Both the position numbers and the translations under genes were made by a program. DNA of 64,000 bases from Gaiellasilicea sp963811885 (GTDB lineage: Bacteria; Actinomycetota; Thermoleophilia; Gaiellales; Gaiellaceae), in NCBI GenBank assembly GCA_963811885.1, contig CAWETB010000015.1, positions 1,426,001-1,490,000 of the forward strand, in the 5' to 3' direction. A model generated the notes under the pieces. The model searched no databases and was not told the DNA's origin. It saw nothing but the letters and a program-made list of their open reading frames with translations. This document shows positions 16,761-25,860 of the stretch, one piece after another (position 1 is the first letter of the stretch; each line of letters opens with the position of its first letter).

Positions 16761-18002
16761 CGTGCCGCGGCGAGGGCTTCGACGGGAGCGGCGATCGGCT
16801 CGTCCGGTCCCCACGACGCGAACGCGATCCCTGCGCCGGCGAGCTGCGTTCGGACGGCGTCCCGCTCGAGCAACCAGGTTCGCCAGGCGAGCGGCCCGGC
16901 GGCGGTCTCGGCGTCGGCGAGGTACGGGAGCGGATCGACCTCGACGATCGAGACCTGGTAGCCGCGGCGGCGAAGATTGAGGAGCGCGCGCGTGACGCGC
17001 CAGTCGAGCCGCGGTGTCAGCGCGATGATCAGCGACTGGGGCGGGAGGATCCGGCGCGGGATGAGGCTCGTGTCGCGCCAGCGGTGCGTTCGCGCGAGCT
17101 CGCTCTCGAGCAAGGCGTCCGCGATCCGATACTGCTGGCGCAGGCCCGAGCCGGGGATGATCCACTCGATGTCGCCGCCGAAGCGGAGGAGCCCGACGCG
17201 GTCGCGCTGGCGGAGATAGGCCTCGGTCAGCGACGCGGCCGCGCGCACGGCGTGATCGAGCGTGCTCGCCGCGCTCGTCGCGGCGGCTCCGAGCGCGTCG
17301 AGGAAGATGACGACGTCGGAGCTTCGCTCGGGCAGCCGATCGTTGACGAGCAGCCGGCCGCGGGCGGCGGTCGCACGCCAGTTGATCCGCCGGGCGCGCT
17401 CGCCGGGGGCGAGGAACCGGAGTTCCGCGAACTCGATGCCTTCGCCGGCGACCGCAGCCGGACGGCTGCCGGTCACCGGGCGTGTCGCCCGCGGCCCGGC
17501 GAGCCGTCGCAGCCTCTCGACCGACGGGTAGACCCGCAGCGTCGTGGTCGGCTCGACCACGACCTCGACGCGAACGGAGGTGAAGCTGATCGCGCGCCGA
17601 GAGCCGGATCGAGGCGATGCGGAAGGCGCCCCAGCGAGGGCAGTTGATCGAGTACTCGAGCGTCCGCGTCTCGCCCGCATGGAGCGCGAGCACGCGCCGC
17701 GTGGGCGCTCCGTCCCGATCGAGGCGTTCCGGCAGCCGCAGCTCGACGTCGAGCCAGGGGCATGCGTCCGACGCGGCAAGCGTCAGCTCGAGCTCGACCC
17801 GCCCGCCCTCGATCACGCGATCGGCCGAGACCCGGACGGTCGCTTCGGGCAGCCGAGGCGGCCGCGCCGCGAGCCCGAAGAGCAGCGGAACCAGGAAACC
17901 GGCCCCGACCGCGACCAGCGCCGGCTGCGCGGTCGCGAGGCCGGCGAGGAGCCCAGCCGAAGCGACGACGAACCAGACGACGGCGCGCTGCTCGAACGTC
18001 AC
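16757..18002 (-). CDS. DUF58 domain protein (frameshifted)
   Basis: N-terminal membrane pair (VVWFVVASAGLLAGLATAQP, LVAVGAGFLVPLLFGLAARP), a beta-rich middle and the DUF58 domain (FLAPGERARRINWRATAARG, followed by a VWA-like half: SDVVIFLDALG). DUF58 proteins work with MoxR ATPases, probably as chaperone substrates or adaptors. The frame changes near 17585, between RLSARDQL and FTSVRVEVVVEP. GTG 18002 overlaps the MoxR stop. Family assignment firm; role only known in general terms. Confidence 0.82.
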
Positions 18003-18973
18003 GACGATTCGTCCAGGACCGGCACCGGAACCGACGCGACGGCCGCCCGCACCGCTTCGGCCGGATCGATCCGCTGCACCCAGAGCTCCGGCGCCAGCGT
18101 GAGCCTGTGCGCGAGGGCGGGGATCGACACCGCCTTGATGTCGTCCGGCGTGACGAAGTCGCGGCCGAGATACGCGGCGCGGGCGCGGGCCAGCTTCATC
18201 AGCGCGAGCGAGCCCCTCGGCGAGGCCCCGACGGCCAGCTGCGGCGAGTCCCTCGTCGCGCGCGCGATCGCGACCGCGTACTCGGCGAGCGGCGGGGCGA
18301 CGTGCACCTCCTCGATCGCCGCCTGCATCGCCCGCAGCGCCTGCCGGTCGCAGACGGGCTCGAGCTCGATCCGCTCGCGCCGTCGACGGGAGCGTTCGAG
18401 GAGGATGTCGCGCTCCGCGTCCTCCGACGGGTAGCCGATCGTGACGCGGACGAGGAAACGGTCGAGCTGCGCCTCCGGCAGCGGGTACGTCCCCTCGTAC
18501 TCGATCGGGTTCTGCGTCGCGAGGACGAGAAAGGGGGACTCGAGCTGCCGCGTCGTGTTCTCGAGCGTCACCTGCCGCTCTTCCATCGCCTCGAGCAACG
18601 CGGCCTGCGTCTTGCCCGGCGCGCGGTTGATCTCGTCGGCGAGCAGGATGTTCGTGAAGATCGGCCCGGGCTCGAACGTGAAGCTGCCGCTGGAGCGGTC
18701 GTAGATCGAGGCCCCGGTGATGTCGCTCGGGATCAGGTCCGGGGTGAACTGGATCCGGGCGAAGTCCATCGCGCACACCTGCGCGAAGGAGCGGGCGAGC
18801 AGGGTCTTGCCCAGCCCTGGGAGATCCTCGATCAGCACGTGGCCGTCGGCGAGCAGAGCGAACAACACCATCTCCACCGCCTCTCGCTTGCCGATGATCG
18901 CCTGCTCGACGGCGTCGGCCACCGCGGTCGCCAGCTCCTGGACGGCGACGCCTGCCTTCGCCTCGTCGGTCAC
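17999..18973 (-). CDS. MoxR-type AAA+ ATPase
   Basis: 324 residues, cytoplasmic. Walker A region EDLPGLGKTLLARSFAQ, Walker B ILLADEINRAPGKTQAALLE, sensor 1 LATQNPIEYEGTYPLPEAQL, arginine finger region LDRF. MoxR ATPases act as chaperones for the maturation of complexes, with DUF58/VWA partners, which lie next to it here. Its GTG start overlaps the previous gene's stop, and its stop overlaps the DUF58 start. Confidence 0.93.
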   Translation of the reverse strand: MTDEAKAGVAVQELATAVADAVEQAIIGKREAVEMVLFALLADGHVLIEDLPGLGKTLLARSFAQVCAMDFARIQFTPDLIPSDITGASIYDRSSGSFTFEPGPIFTNILLADEINRAPGKTQAALLEAMEERQVTLENTTRQLESPFLVLATQNPIEYEGTYPLPEAQLDRFLVRVTIGYPSEDAERDILLERSRRRRERIELEPVCDRQALRAMQAAIEEVHVAPPLAEYAVAIARATRDSPQLAVGASPRGSLALMKLARARAAYLGRDFVTPDDIKAVSIPALAHRLTLAPELWVQRIDPAEAVRAAVASVPVPVLDESS

Positions 18974-19452
18974 AGCTGCTCCAGCCGCTCGATCGCCGTT
19001 CGCAGGTCGTCGCCGGCGAGACCCCGGCCGACGCGGTACGCGGCCGACGGACGGTCAGGACGGACGATCTCCCACAGCACGTCGCCGAGCAGCTCCTGCG
19101 CGCGCCGTGGCGCGAGCGCCATGTCGACGCCGCGGCGGCCGAGGCGTGCGGCGACGATCGGGACGAGCAGCGGTCGGAGCGACCGGTCGACGCCGACCTC
19201 CGATTGCTCGCTCTCCCGCAGGTCGTCCGCGATCTGGCGCAGCCGCAACGGCATCGTGTGGTCCCGCGCACGCGGCGGTGGCTGTTGCCTCCGCGCGGGT
19301 CGGAGCTCCAGCGCGGCCGCGGCGGCGAGCGCGGTGGCGAGCACCAGCGCGGAGGCGAGCGCGACCGTGCTGCCCTGCCCGAAGACGAGACCCAAGGCGG
19401 TCGCCGCGACACAACCGGCGGTGACGACGAGCAGCGGGCGGCGGGCGGTCAC
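18970..19452 (-). CDS. Membrane protein of the MoxR operon
   Basis: 160 residues. Two N-terminal hydrophobic segments (PLLVVTAGCVAATALGLVFG, TVALASALVLATALAAAAAL), then a basic stretch and a helical soluble part (LRLRQIADDLRESEQSEVGV ...). GTG 19452 overlaps the DUF4129 gene stop; its own stop overlaps the MoxR start by 4 nt. Not a recognised family. Found in the slot where related operons carry a short membrane protein. Confidence 0.65.
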   Translation of the reverse strand: MTARRPLLVVTAGCVAATALGLVFGQGSTVALASALVLATALAAAAALELRPARRQQPPPRARDHTMPLRLRQIADDLRESEQSEVGVDRSLRPLLVPIVAARLGRRGVDMALAPRRAQELLGDVLWEIVRPDRPSAAYRVGRGLAGDDLRTAIERLEQL

Positions 19453-20342
19453 CGCGGCGCCACCTCCGCCTCGACCCGCCGCACCGACGCGATCGCGCGC
19501 CTGCGGTCGTCCTCGTCCATCGGGTGGTCGCTGAACCGGGCGATCTCGAAGAGGCCGGTGAGGTCGGACGCTGCTGCAGCGCTCGCGCCGAGCACTCGAA
19601 GGACGCGGGCCGTGAACTCGGTCGGGGTCTCGTCCGGCGCACGCGAGAGCTCGATCTCGCCGAGCGACTCCTCCATGCGCGCGTAGGCGCGCTGGACGGC
19701 AAGCCGCGGGTCTCGCTCGGACTCCAGGTCTGCGAGCGACCGCCTGAGGCCGGAGCCGACCCGCGCCGCCGCATCGGGAACCACCGCCTGACGTGCGCGC
19801 CGCGCGCGCCGACGACGGACGACGACTGCCGCCGGCGCGACCAGGAGCAGTGCGGCCGCCGAGCCGACGACGAGCCACGTCAGCGCGCCGGAGGTCGCGT
19901 GTCCCGCCGGCGCGGAGGTGCTCGTGTGGCCGCGCGGCACGGCGTTCCCGGGCGTGGCGCCGGGCGGTGTCGCCGCATTGGGAACGAGGAACGGCAGAGT
20001 GAGGAGCAGGAACAAGCCGATCGCTCCGCCGACGATCGCAGCGGTCTTCCCAGCCGCCGACAGCGACGCCCCGAGCCCCTCGAGGTCTCCCGCGTCGAGC
20101 CGTCGCCTCCGTCGCCGGCGCTTTTCCACCGAGGGCGTCCCCGCCCAGACGAGGAGCAGCGACCCGACGACGAGCGCGCCCGCGGCGGCGGCGAGGGCGC
20201 TGACGACGCCGACCGGGACGTCCTGCCGGCCGCCGGCGTGCCATGGTGACCCGCCGCTTGCGAGCGCCACGAGTGACACCAGCAGGAGCCCCACCGCCGT
20301 GGCAGCGATCGCTCGCACGTCGCTCAGAGGTCTGACCGGCAC
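19449..20342 (-). CDS. Membrane protein with C-terminal DUF4129 domain
   Basis: First gene of the MoxR operon, about 297 residues. Three membrane segments (AIAATAVGLLLVSLVALASG; SALAAAAGALVVGSLLLVW; IVGGAIGLFLLLTLPFLV) plus a fourth before a poly-Arg stretch, and the DUF4129 region near the C-terminus (VQRAYARMEESLGEIELSRA, ETPTEFTARVL). DUF4129 is usually fused to transglutaminase-like proteins in this operon type; the transglutaminase part is absent here. GTG 20342 is taken as start without a clear ribosome site. Confidence 0.7.
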   Translation of the reverse strand: MPVRPLSDVRAIAATAVGLLLVSLVALASGGSPWHAGGRQDVPVGVVSALAAAAGALVVGSLLLVWAGTPSVEKRRRRRRRLDAGDLEGLGASLSAAGKTAAIVGGAIGLFLLLTLPFLVPNAATPPGATPGNAVPRGHTSTSAPAGHATSGALTWLVVGSAAALLLVAPAAVVVRRRRARRARQAVVPDAAARVGSGLRRSLADLESERDPRLAVQRAYARMEESLGEIELSRAPDETPTEFTARVLRVLGASAAAASDLTGLFEIARFSDHPMDEDDRRRAIASVRRVEAEVAPR

Positions 20343-20571
20343 GGCTAGATCATCGTCGATTCGCCAGGGCTGCAGCCCGGCTCGCGATCGGGCGGGTTGC
20401 CGGCCGACGTCTCCGAGCGCCGGATGGCACCGCCGCCTACTCAGAGCCGCGACGGGGCGCCACGCCGCCGTCGCGAGAACGTCAGCTGTGGCGGTCGGCG
20501 CCGGTCGGCTCGAGCTCGTCGTGCAGATCGCGGCGAAGTTGGAGAGGAAGCGCAGTGCGCGGTTCAGCTGC

Positions 20572-20596
20572 GGCGGTTCGAGTTCGTCAGAGAGCC
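20572..20596 (+). other. Decayed tRNA 3' end, similar to tRNA-Thr
   Basis: 25 nt matching the T arm and 3' acceptor of tRNA-Thr (16295-16319) at 21 of 25 positions, with T loop TTCGAGT intact. No 5' half is seen upstream. Remnant of a tRNA or of a tRNA-targeted insertion. The rest of 20343-20647 holds no gene that I can support. Confidence 0.5.
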
Positions 20597-20602
20597 ACCG
20601 AG

Positions 20603-20626
20603 AAAGGCCCGCATATGCGGGCCTTT
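20603..20626. terminator. Bidirectional terminator
   Basis: A perfect 24-bp palindrome (AAAGGCCCGCAT then ATGCGGGCCTTT), followed by GTTT on the plus strand. It ends the minus-strand RibD_C/DUF899 operon (last stop at 20648). Confidence 0.85.
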
Positions 20627-20647
20627 GTTTCTCCCCAAGACTCTGGG

Positions 20648-21247
20648 CTACGACGTGTGCACGGGATAGCGCAGATGCGTGACACCCACACCGGTGACGA
20701 CTGTCGGATTCCCGAGGACGGCCGGTGTGTTCGCGAGGTGGTCGAACAGCCGCACTCCTGCGCCGAGCAACACGGCAGCCAGATCGACGTGGATCTCGTC
20801 GAGGAGCCCCGCGTCCAGGCACTGCTGGATCGTTTGGGCGCCGTGCACTCCCACGGACTTCGAGCCGGCAGCCGATTTCGCTCGAGCAACGGCGCTTTCG
20901 ATCCCGTCGGTGACGAACTGGACTGTCGAGCCGGGTCGTGGCCAGCCGTCGGGCACGTGGTGGGTGACGACGAAAGCGGGAATCCCCCACGGGTGCTGGC
21001 CGCCCCAGCCGTCGGCGCGCTCGAACGTGCGCCGACCGGTGAGCATGGCGCCGACCTCAGCCGTCAAGCCCCTGAGGTGGTCGGCGCTCGGCGCCGAGAC
21101 GCGGAACGTCATGCCGGATGTCCCGCTCGCCGTGGGGACCTCGACGTCGCCCGAGAAGTACCAGTCGAAGACTTCGGCAACCCCGTCGTTCGCGTCGGCG
21201 ACGTACCCGTCGAGAGACATCGACATGATCGCGACCACCTTGGTCAT
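20648..21247 (-). CDS. Dihydrofolate reductase-like (RibD_C) protein, copy 1
   Basis: 199 residues. N-terminal strand TKVVAIMSMSLDGYVADAND and C-terminal DEIHVDLAAVLLGAGVRLFD are typical of the RibD C-terminal/dihydrofolate-reductase-like family, which binds NADPH; MLTGRRTFE is the mid-domain signature. The ATG at 21247 is preceded by AAAGGAG. Last gene of a three-gene minus operon with DUF899 and a second RibD_C gene. Substrate unknown; such proteins are common as stress oxidoreductases, and true FolA activity is not shown. Confidence 0.85.
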   Translation of the reverse strand: MTKVVAIMSMSLDGYVADANDGVAEVFDWYFSGDVEVPTASGTSGMTFRVSAPSADHLRGLTAEVGAMLTGRRTFERADGWGGQHPWGIPAFVVTHHVPDGWPRPGSTVQFVTDGIESAVARAKSAAGSKSVGVHGAQTIQQCLDAGLLDEIHVDLAAVLLGAGVRLFDHLANTPAVLGNPTVVTGVGVTHLRYPVHTS

Positions 21248-21267
21248 CGGCGCAGCTCCTTTCGCAC

Positions 21268-21989
21268 CTAGCGTTGATCGATGGCGTCGGCGCGACGGCC
21301 GACGGCGGCGGATCGTCGAACTCGTCGTGACGGCGGAACCAGAACGACCACGGCGCCCGCGGCCAGCCCTCGGGCAAGTCCTCGTCGTCGGACTGCCCGC
21401 CATAGGGCGTGAATGACCACAAGCTCCAGAGGCTGCCGATCCATTGGACCATCGCCCCGTGCTGGAGGAAGTAGGTGCGGTAGACGTCGTCGCCGTCGCG
21501 CAGGAAGACGTTGAAGCCGAACCACTCGTCGACCCCGAAGTCAGCCGAGAAGCGCTCGCTGCGGATCGTGTACCAGGGCACGTCCGTCCAACCCATGCGC
21601 TCGGCGTAGCGGCGGAGGTTCGCCTGGGGTGCGGGCGATGCCATCGCAAAGGTGATGTCGCGAGCATGCAGGAGGCCGAGCTCGGGGATGCCGTCGGCGA
21701 CGGACGAGCAGCCGACGCACCCGGCGTCGGGCCAGCCGGCGACACCCTCCTCGAAGAAGAACCGGTAGAGGATGAGCTGGCTGCGGCCCTCGAACAGCTC
21801 CGGCAGCGACCGCTGCCCGTCGGGACCCTCGAAGCGGTAGTCGTGCTCGACCCGCACCATCGGCATGCGCTTCCGCGCGGCGGCGAGCTCGTGCATGGCG
21901 GCGGCGACGCTCTTCTCGCGCTCGGTCAGCGCCGTCAGAGCCGCGTCCCACTCGGTCTGGCTGACGACAGGCGGACGAGCGACAGTCAT
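21268..21989 (-). CDS. DUF899 thioredoxin-like protein (3' end uncertain)
   Basis: About 240 residues of the DUF899 family, a thioredoxin-fold group. Signature EGRSQLILYRFFFEEGVAGW, CVGCSSVADGI (Cys pair at the redox position), and WYTIRSERFSADFGVDEWFG. The ATG at 21989 overlaps the stop of the upstream RibD_C gene. The ending is unclear: the main frame runs on into the next gene, while the shifted frame ends ADAIDQR with TAG at 21268, so an indel near 21290 is likely. Confidence 0.8.
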
Positions 21990-22559
21990 CGGCTTGCACC
22001 GGGTGGCCCGGCCAGAACCGTCGGGACGTACTCGAGCAGCTGCAGCCGACCGTCGAAGACGCGGCTGCTCACCAGATCGAGGGAGACGTCGGGGTACCCG
22101 TCGTAGATCCGGTCCTTGCCAGTGCTGCCGGTGATGACGGGGAAGACGACCACGCGAAATCGATCCACGAGTCCGGCGCTCAGAAGGGAGCGGCAGAGCG
22201 TGAGACTGCCGATGGTGCGCATCGATTCGGTGCCGTTCTCCTTCAGCTCGCGCACGGCCGCGACGGCGTCGTTCGGTGACCAGTTTCGTGTTCGGCCACG
22301 ACAACGGCTCCGTCAGGGTGCTCGAAAAGACGATCTTCGGCAGGCCTGCCAGGACATCTGTGCCCGGCTCGCCGCCGGCGGCCAGCCCGGACATGAGCCG
22401 GTACGTGTTCGCGCCCATCAGGACCGTGTACTCCGCCTCCGGCTGGTCTCCCAACCAGGCGAGGTACTCCGGTCCTTCCAGGCCCCACCAGCCGGGCCAA
22501 CCGTCGGCTGCGCCGTACCCCTCGAGCGAGGTGATGAAGTCGATCATGAGTTCTGGCAT
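21986..22559 (-). CDS. Dihydrofolate reductase-like (RibD_C) protein, copy 2 (frameshifted)
   Basis: First gene of the operon. N-terminal half PELMIDFITSLEGYGAADGW, VLMGANTYRLMSGLA; C-terminal half SLTLCRSLLSAGLVDRFRVV, FPVITGSTGKDRIYDG in another frame. The break lies near 22270. ATG 22559 follows AAAGGAG. The stop overlaps the DUF899 start by 4 nt. Same family as the copies at 20648 and 22748. Confidence 0.8.
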
Positions 22560-22747
22560 CTGCGACTCCTTTCGGCCCTTTCTCGCTAGTTTGGTCTTCG
22601 TAAGACCGGACCGCCGCACCGAACTCATCGGTCGTGCCACGATCTCGATGCCGATGGATGGGCTTTTCGTGATCGCCAAGGCGCGAAACAAGCCGACGGT
22701 CTTCGAGCGACTGGCCCGTGACGTCGACCGCCTACTGAGGAGGCACG

Positions 22748-23396
22748 ATGAGCAGGCTCAGGTGTGACATCTCGATCTCGCTGGACGGTTTCGTCGCCGG
22801 CCCGAACCAGAGCGAGGAGAACCCGCTCGGCGAGGGCGGCGAGCGGCTCCACGACTGGGTGGTCCCGCTGGCCGCCTGGCGCGAAGCCCACGGCATGGAA
22901 GGGGGCGAGGTGAACGAGAGCGCGCGGATACTCGAGGAAGCGCGCGAGAACATCGGCGCCGCGGTGATGGGCCGGAACATGTTCGGCCCTGTCGGCGGTG
23001 GGCCCTGGGGCGACGAGCAGTGGACGGGCTGGTGGGGCGACAACCCGCCCTACCACTACCCCGTGTTCATCGTCACCCATCACCCGCGTGATCCCGTGGA
23101 GATGGAGGGAGGGACGACGTTCCACTTCGTCACCGACGGAATCGAGTCCGCGCTCGAACAGGCAAGGGAGGCCGCCGGCGGCAAGGACGTCATGCTCTGG
23201 GGCGGCGGCAGCATCGCTCGGGCAATACCTGGCAGCCGGACTGCTGGACGAGCTCGAGCTCCACGTCGTTCCCGTGTTGCTCGGCGACGGTGCGCGCATC
23301 TTCGACAACCTCGGGAACGCGGAGGTGCGGCTCGAGCAGGTCCGGGCCGTCGAGGCGCCCGGCGTCACGCACCTCAAGTACCGCGTGGTGAGATGA
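22748..23396 (+). CDS. Dihydrofolate reductase-like (RibD_C) protein, copy 3 (frameshifted)
   Basis: About 215 residues. N-terminal RLRCDISISLDGFVAGPNQS, VMGRNMFGP, and the mid-part GGKDVMLWGGGSIAR. After a break near 23218 it continues as QYLAAGLLDELELHVVPVLL and ends THLKYRVVR. ATG 22748 follows GAGGAGG. Divergent from the operon with the other two copies, with about 190 nt between. Together the three copies form a local family expansion. Confidence 0.82.
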
Positions 23397-23401
23397 ACCC
23401 C

Positions 23402-23794
23402 TTACTCCTCGGAGCGACCCGTGGCGTCACGATCGCGGTCGTACCGTCTCGTGAGCGGAAACGGCGGCAACCAGGACTCGCGACGGATGACCCAGAGCTC
23501 GTAGGTCGGCCTCAGCTGGTCCGGGGCATCCAGGGATCCCAGGTTCACCTCGATCTCGTCTCCGCTGCGCGAGAAGACGGAAGAGCCACAGCGGGGACAG
23601 AAGAACCGCCCGGCGTACTCGCGTGTCTCGCCATCGATCGTCACCGCATCCTGGGGGAACACCCCGGAAGCGTGAAACAGGGCCCCATGATGCTTGCGGC
23701 AGTCCAGACAGTGACAAAGGCCGACCCGGTACGGGGGTCCCGACGCCACAATCCGGACGTCGCCGCATAGACACCCGCCGGTGAAGCTGTCCAT
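23402..23794 (-). CDS. GFA/CENP-V family zinc protein
   Basis: About 130 residues. Cys pairs GGCLCGDVRI, LCHCLDCRKHHGALF and FFCPRCGSSVFS match the glutathione-dependent formaldehyde-activating (GFA) fold, which binds zinc; most members are not true formaldehyde enzymes. ATG 23794 is preferred because AGAGGAG lies 7 nt upstream; an upstream ATG at 23815 adds MNQRRRS. Convergent with the third RibD_C gene. Confidence 0.85.
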   Translation of the reverse strand: MDSFTGGCLCGDVRIVASGPPYRVGLCHCLDCRKHHGALFHASGVFPQDAVTIDGETREYAGRFFCPRCGSSVFSRSGDEIEVNLGSLDAPDQLRPTYELWVIRRESWLPPFPLTRRYDRDRDATGRSEE

Positions 23795-23891
23795 GCTGCG
23801 TCTCCTCTGGTTCATGCGGTCGGAGCGTTCACGACGAACAGCATCTCATCGCGACTGCCCGTGCGGACGGGGGTGTTCTACGCTGAGCCGA

Positions 23892-24140
23892 GTGGAGACG
23901 ACGCCGCTCACACGCGATCTGCTCGCATGGATCGCGGCCACGCCGCGGACGTATCGGGAGACGATGGAGGTCTGGCGGACCAGCTGTCCTCGTCTCTCGA
24001 TCTGGGAGGACGCGGTCGGCGATGGGCTCGTCCGGGTCCGGGCGGGACGGACCGAGCTGACGTCGCTCGGCGAGGCTGTGCTCCAGCAGCGACGCGCCGG
24101 CTCGCGCCTAGTCGTCGACCCTCGGCTCCTACAATGGATC
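23892..24140 (+). CDS. Small winged-helix-like protein, 3' end uncertain
   Basis: GTG 23892 has TACGCT 7 nt upstream (leaderless pattern). The protein reads TRDLLAWIAATPRTYRETME, then WRTSCPRLSIWEDAVGDGLV, TELTSLGEAVLQQ, which has the look of a short winged helix. The frame stays open to 24662 through the next gene, so either an indel hides the stop or the end overlaps. The end given is where the next gene's promoter begins. I do not recognise a named family. Confidence 0.5.
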
Positions 24141-24141
24141 G

Positions 24142-25791
24142 ATGGGCACCGACCCTGGAGACCGCCGGACCGACGACGGTCAGCGCGCACTCGACGAGGC
24201 TCGGTGGGACACCGCGCGGGAGGCGTTCGAGTCCGTCCTCGGCGACCAGGAGACGCCCGAGGCGCTCGACGGGCTCGGTCTGGCGCTCTGGTTCCTCGGC
24301 GACGTGACCGGAGGAGTCGCCGCACGCGAGCGCGCCGTCGAGGGGTACGCCCGCACCGGGCGCTGCGACGACGCGGCCCGCACAGCCGTCTGGGTCTCGC
24401 ATCAGCACTTCGTCGCCGGACGGGCGTCCGCTGCCCGCGGCTGGCTCGCGCGCGCCGAGCGAGCCGTGGACGAGTCGGGCCTCTGCTCCGGACAGGGCTG
24501 GGTCGCAGCGGAGCGGGCACGCCACGCCGAGACCGTCGAGGAGTGCGCAGAGCACGCGCGGCGGGCGCTGGAGATCGCGCGGCAGACCGACGCCGGCGAC
24601 CTCGAGGTGTTTGCGGTGAGCATCCTCGGGCGCGCAGAGGTGAGCGCCGGCCGTCGGGATGAGGGGATGAGACTGCTCGAGGAGGCGATGGCAGCGGCCT
24701 CGGCGGGTCGCGTCCGCAACGTCCACACCCTCGCGGAGGCGTACTGCAACCTGATCGCCGCGTGCACGAGCGCCGGCGACTGGGAGCGCGCGACCGAGTG
24801 GTGCGAGCTCGTGGACGAGTTCGCGCGCGAGCACGAGACAGCGCCGCTCTACGGCGCGTGCCGCACGGTCCACGCCGACGTCCTCCTCGCGCGCGGCCGG
24901 TGGGAGGACGCGGAGCGCGCCCTGCAGAGCGCGCTCGACGTGCACGCGCGCTACGTGCCCCAGCTCGCTGCGCCGACGGTGGCGGCCCTCGCCGAGCTGC
25001 GCGTGCGCCAGGGCAGGCTGTCGGAGGCCGAGCAGCTCCTCGTCGGAAGAGAGGAGCACCCGGAGTCGCTCCGGGCGCTCGCCCATCTGCGTCTTGCCCA
25101 GGGACGGCCGCAAGTGGCCGCGGCGCTGCTCGAGCGGGGTCTGCTCGCAGCGGAGGGCGACGCGATGCGGTCCGCTCAGCTGCTCGCGCTCCTCGTCGAC
25201 GCGCACCTCGCCGGGAATGAGACCGGCGCGGCCGAGGCAGCCGCGCAGCGGCTCGCGGAACTGGCCCGGCGCTCGAACACCGAAGTCGTCGGCGCGCGCG
25301 CCGAGCTCGCCGCTGCTCGCACGGACGTCGCCGGGCGCCGTGCGGATGCAGCCGCGGAGGCCGCCCGCCGCGCGCTCGCCGCATTCGGCCGGCTTGGGAT
25401 GCCGTACGAGATGGCGGAGGCACGGCTCGAGCTCTCCCGCGCGCTCGTCGACGCGAGCCCGGAGCTCGCCGTCGAAGAGGCACGGGCGTCCTACGCGACC
25501 TTCCGTGAGCTCGGCGCGGCACGGGCAGGCGATGCGGCCGCGGCGGTGCTGCGCGAGCTCGGTACGCCGCCGGGCGCCCCACCGCGCGCCGCCGGTGAGC
25601 TCACCGCCCGCGAGCGTGAGGTGCTTGGCCTACTCGGGCTCGGGATGTCGAACGGTCAGATCGCAGAGACGCTCGTCATCAGCGAGAAAACGGCCGGGCA
25701 CCACGTCAGCCACATCCTGTCCAAGCTCGGCGTCCGGAACCGCGCGGCCGCCGCAGCTGTCGCGGCGCGGAGCGAGATAGGCGCAAAGTAG
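24142..25791 (+). CDS. TPR-repeat LuxR-family transcriptional regulator
   Basis: 549 residues. Tandem helical TPR-type repeats cover about 1-470, and a C-terminal LuxR HTH (LTAREREVLGLLGLGMSNGQ, KTAGHHVSHILSKLGV) binds DNA. No N-terminal ATPase domain, unlike the regulator at 36238. TACAAT lies 6 nt before ATG 24142, so the message is probably leaderless. The methyltransferase gene downstream (25861) may be a target or partner. Signal unknown. Confidence 0.88.
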   Translation: MGTDPGDRRTDDGQRALDEARWDTAREAFESVLGDQETPEALDGLGLALWFLGDVTGGVAARERAVEGYARTGRCDDAARTAVWVSHQHFVAGRASAARGWLARAERAVDESGLCSGQGWVAAERARHAETVEECAEHARRALEIARQTDAGDLEVFAVSILGRAEVSAGRRDEGMRLLEEAMAAASAGRVRNVHTLAEAYCNLIAACTSAGDWERATEWCELVDEFAREHETAPLYGACRTVHADVLLARGRWEDAERALQSALDVHARYVPQLAAPTVAALAELRVRQGRLSEAEQLLVGREEHPESLRALAHLRLAQGRPQVAAALLERGLLAAEGDAMRSAQLLALLVDAHLAGNETGAAEAAAQRLAELARRSNTEVVGARAELAAARTDVAGRRADAAAEAARRALAAFGRLGMPYEMAEARLELSRALVDASPELAVEEARASYATFRELGAARAGDAAAAVLRELGTPPGAPPRAAGELTAREREVLGLLGLGMSNGQIAETLVISEKTAGHHVSHILSKLGVRNRAAAAAVAARSEIGAK

Positions 25792-25860
25792 GGAGTTCTC
25801 CCGATGTATGGCGGCGCGCGGCGGCGGACACTGGCCGAAACCGCCAAAAGGGAGGACGAG

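Noticed and set aside
16247..20596. Active genomic island bounded by tRNA-Thr and its fragment
   Set aside because: No integrase, no foreign base composition, and the enclosed operon is a common chromosomal one. Kept only as a weak finding on the fragment.
22648..22767. 39-residue open frame (PMDGLFVIAKARNKPTVFER ...) before the third RibD_C gene
   Set aside because: Good codon bias, but no ribosome site, overlap of 20 nt with the next gene and no recognisable domain; not enough to call.
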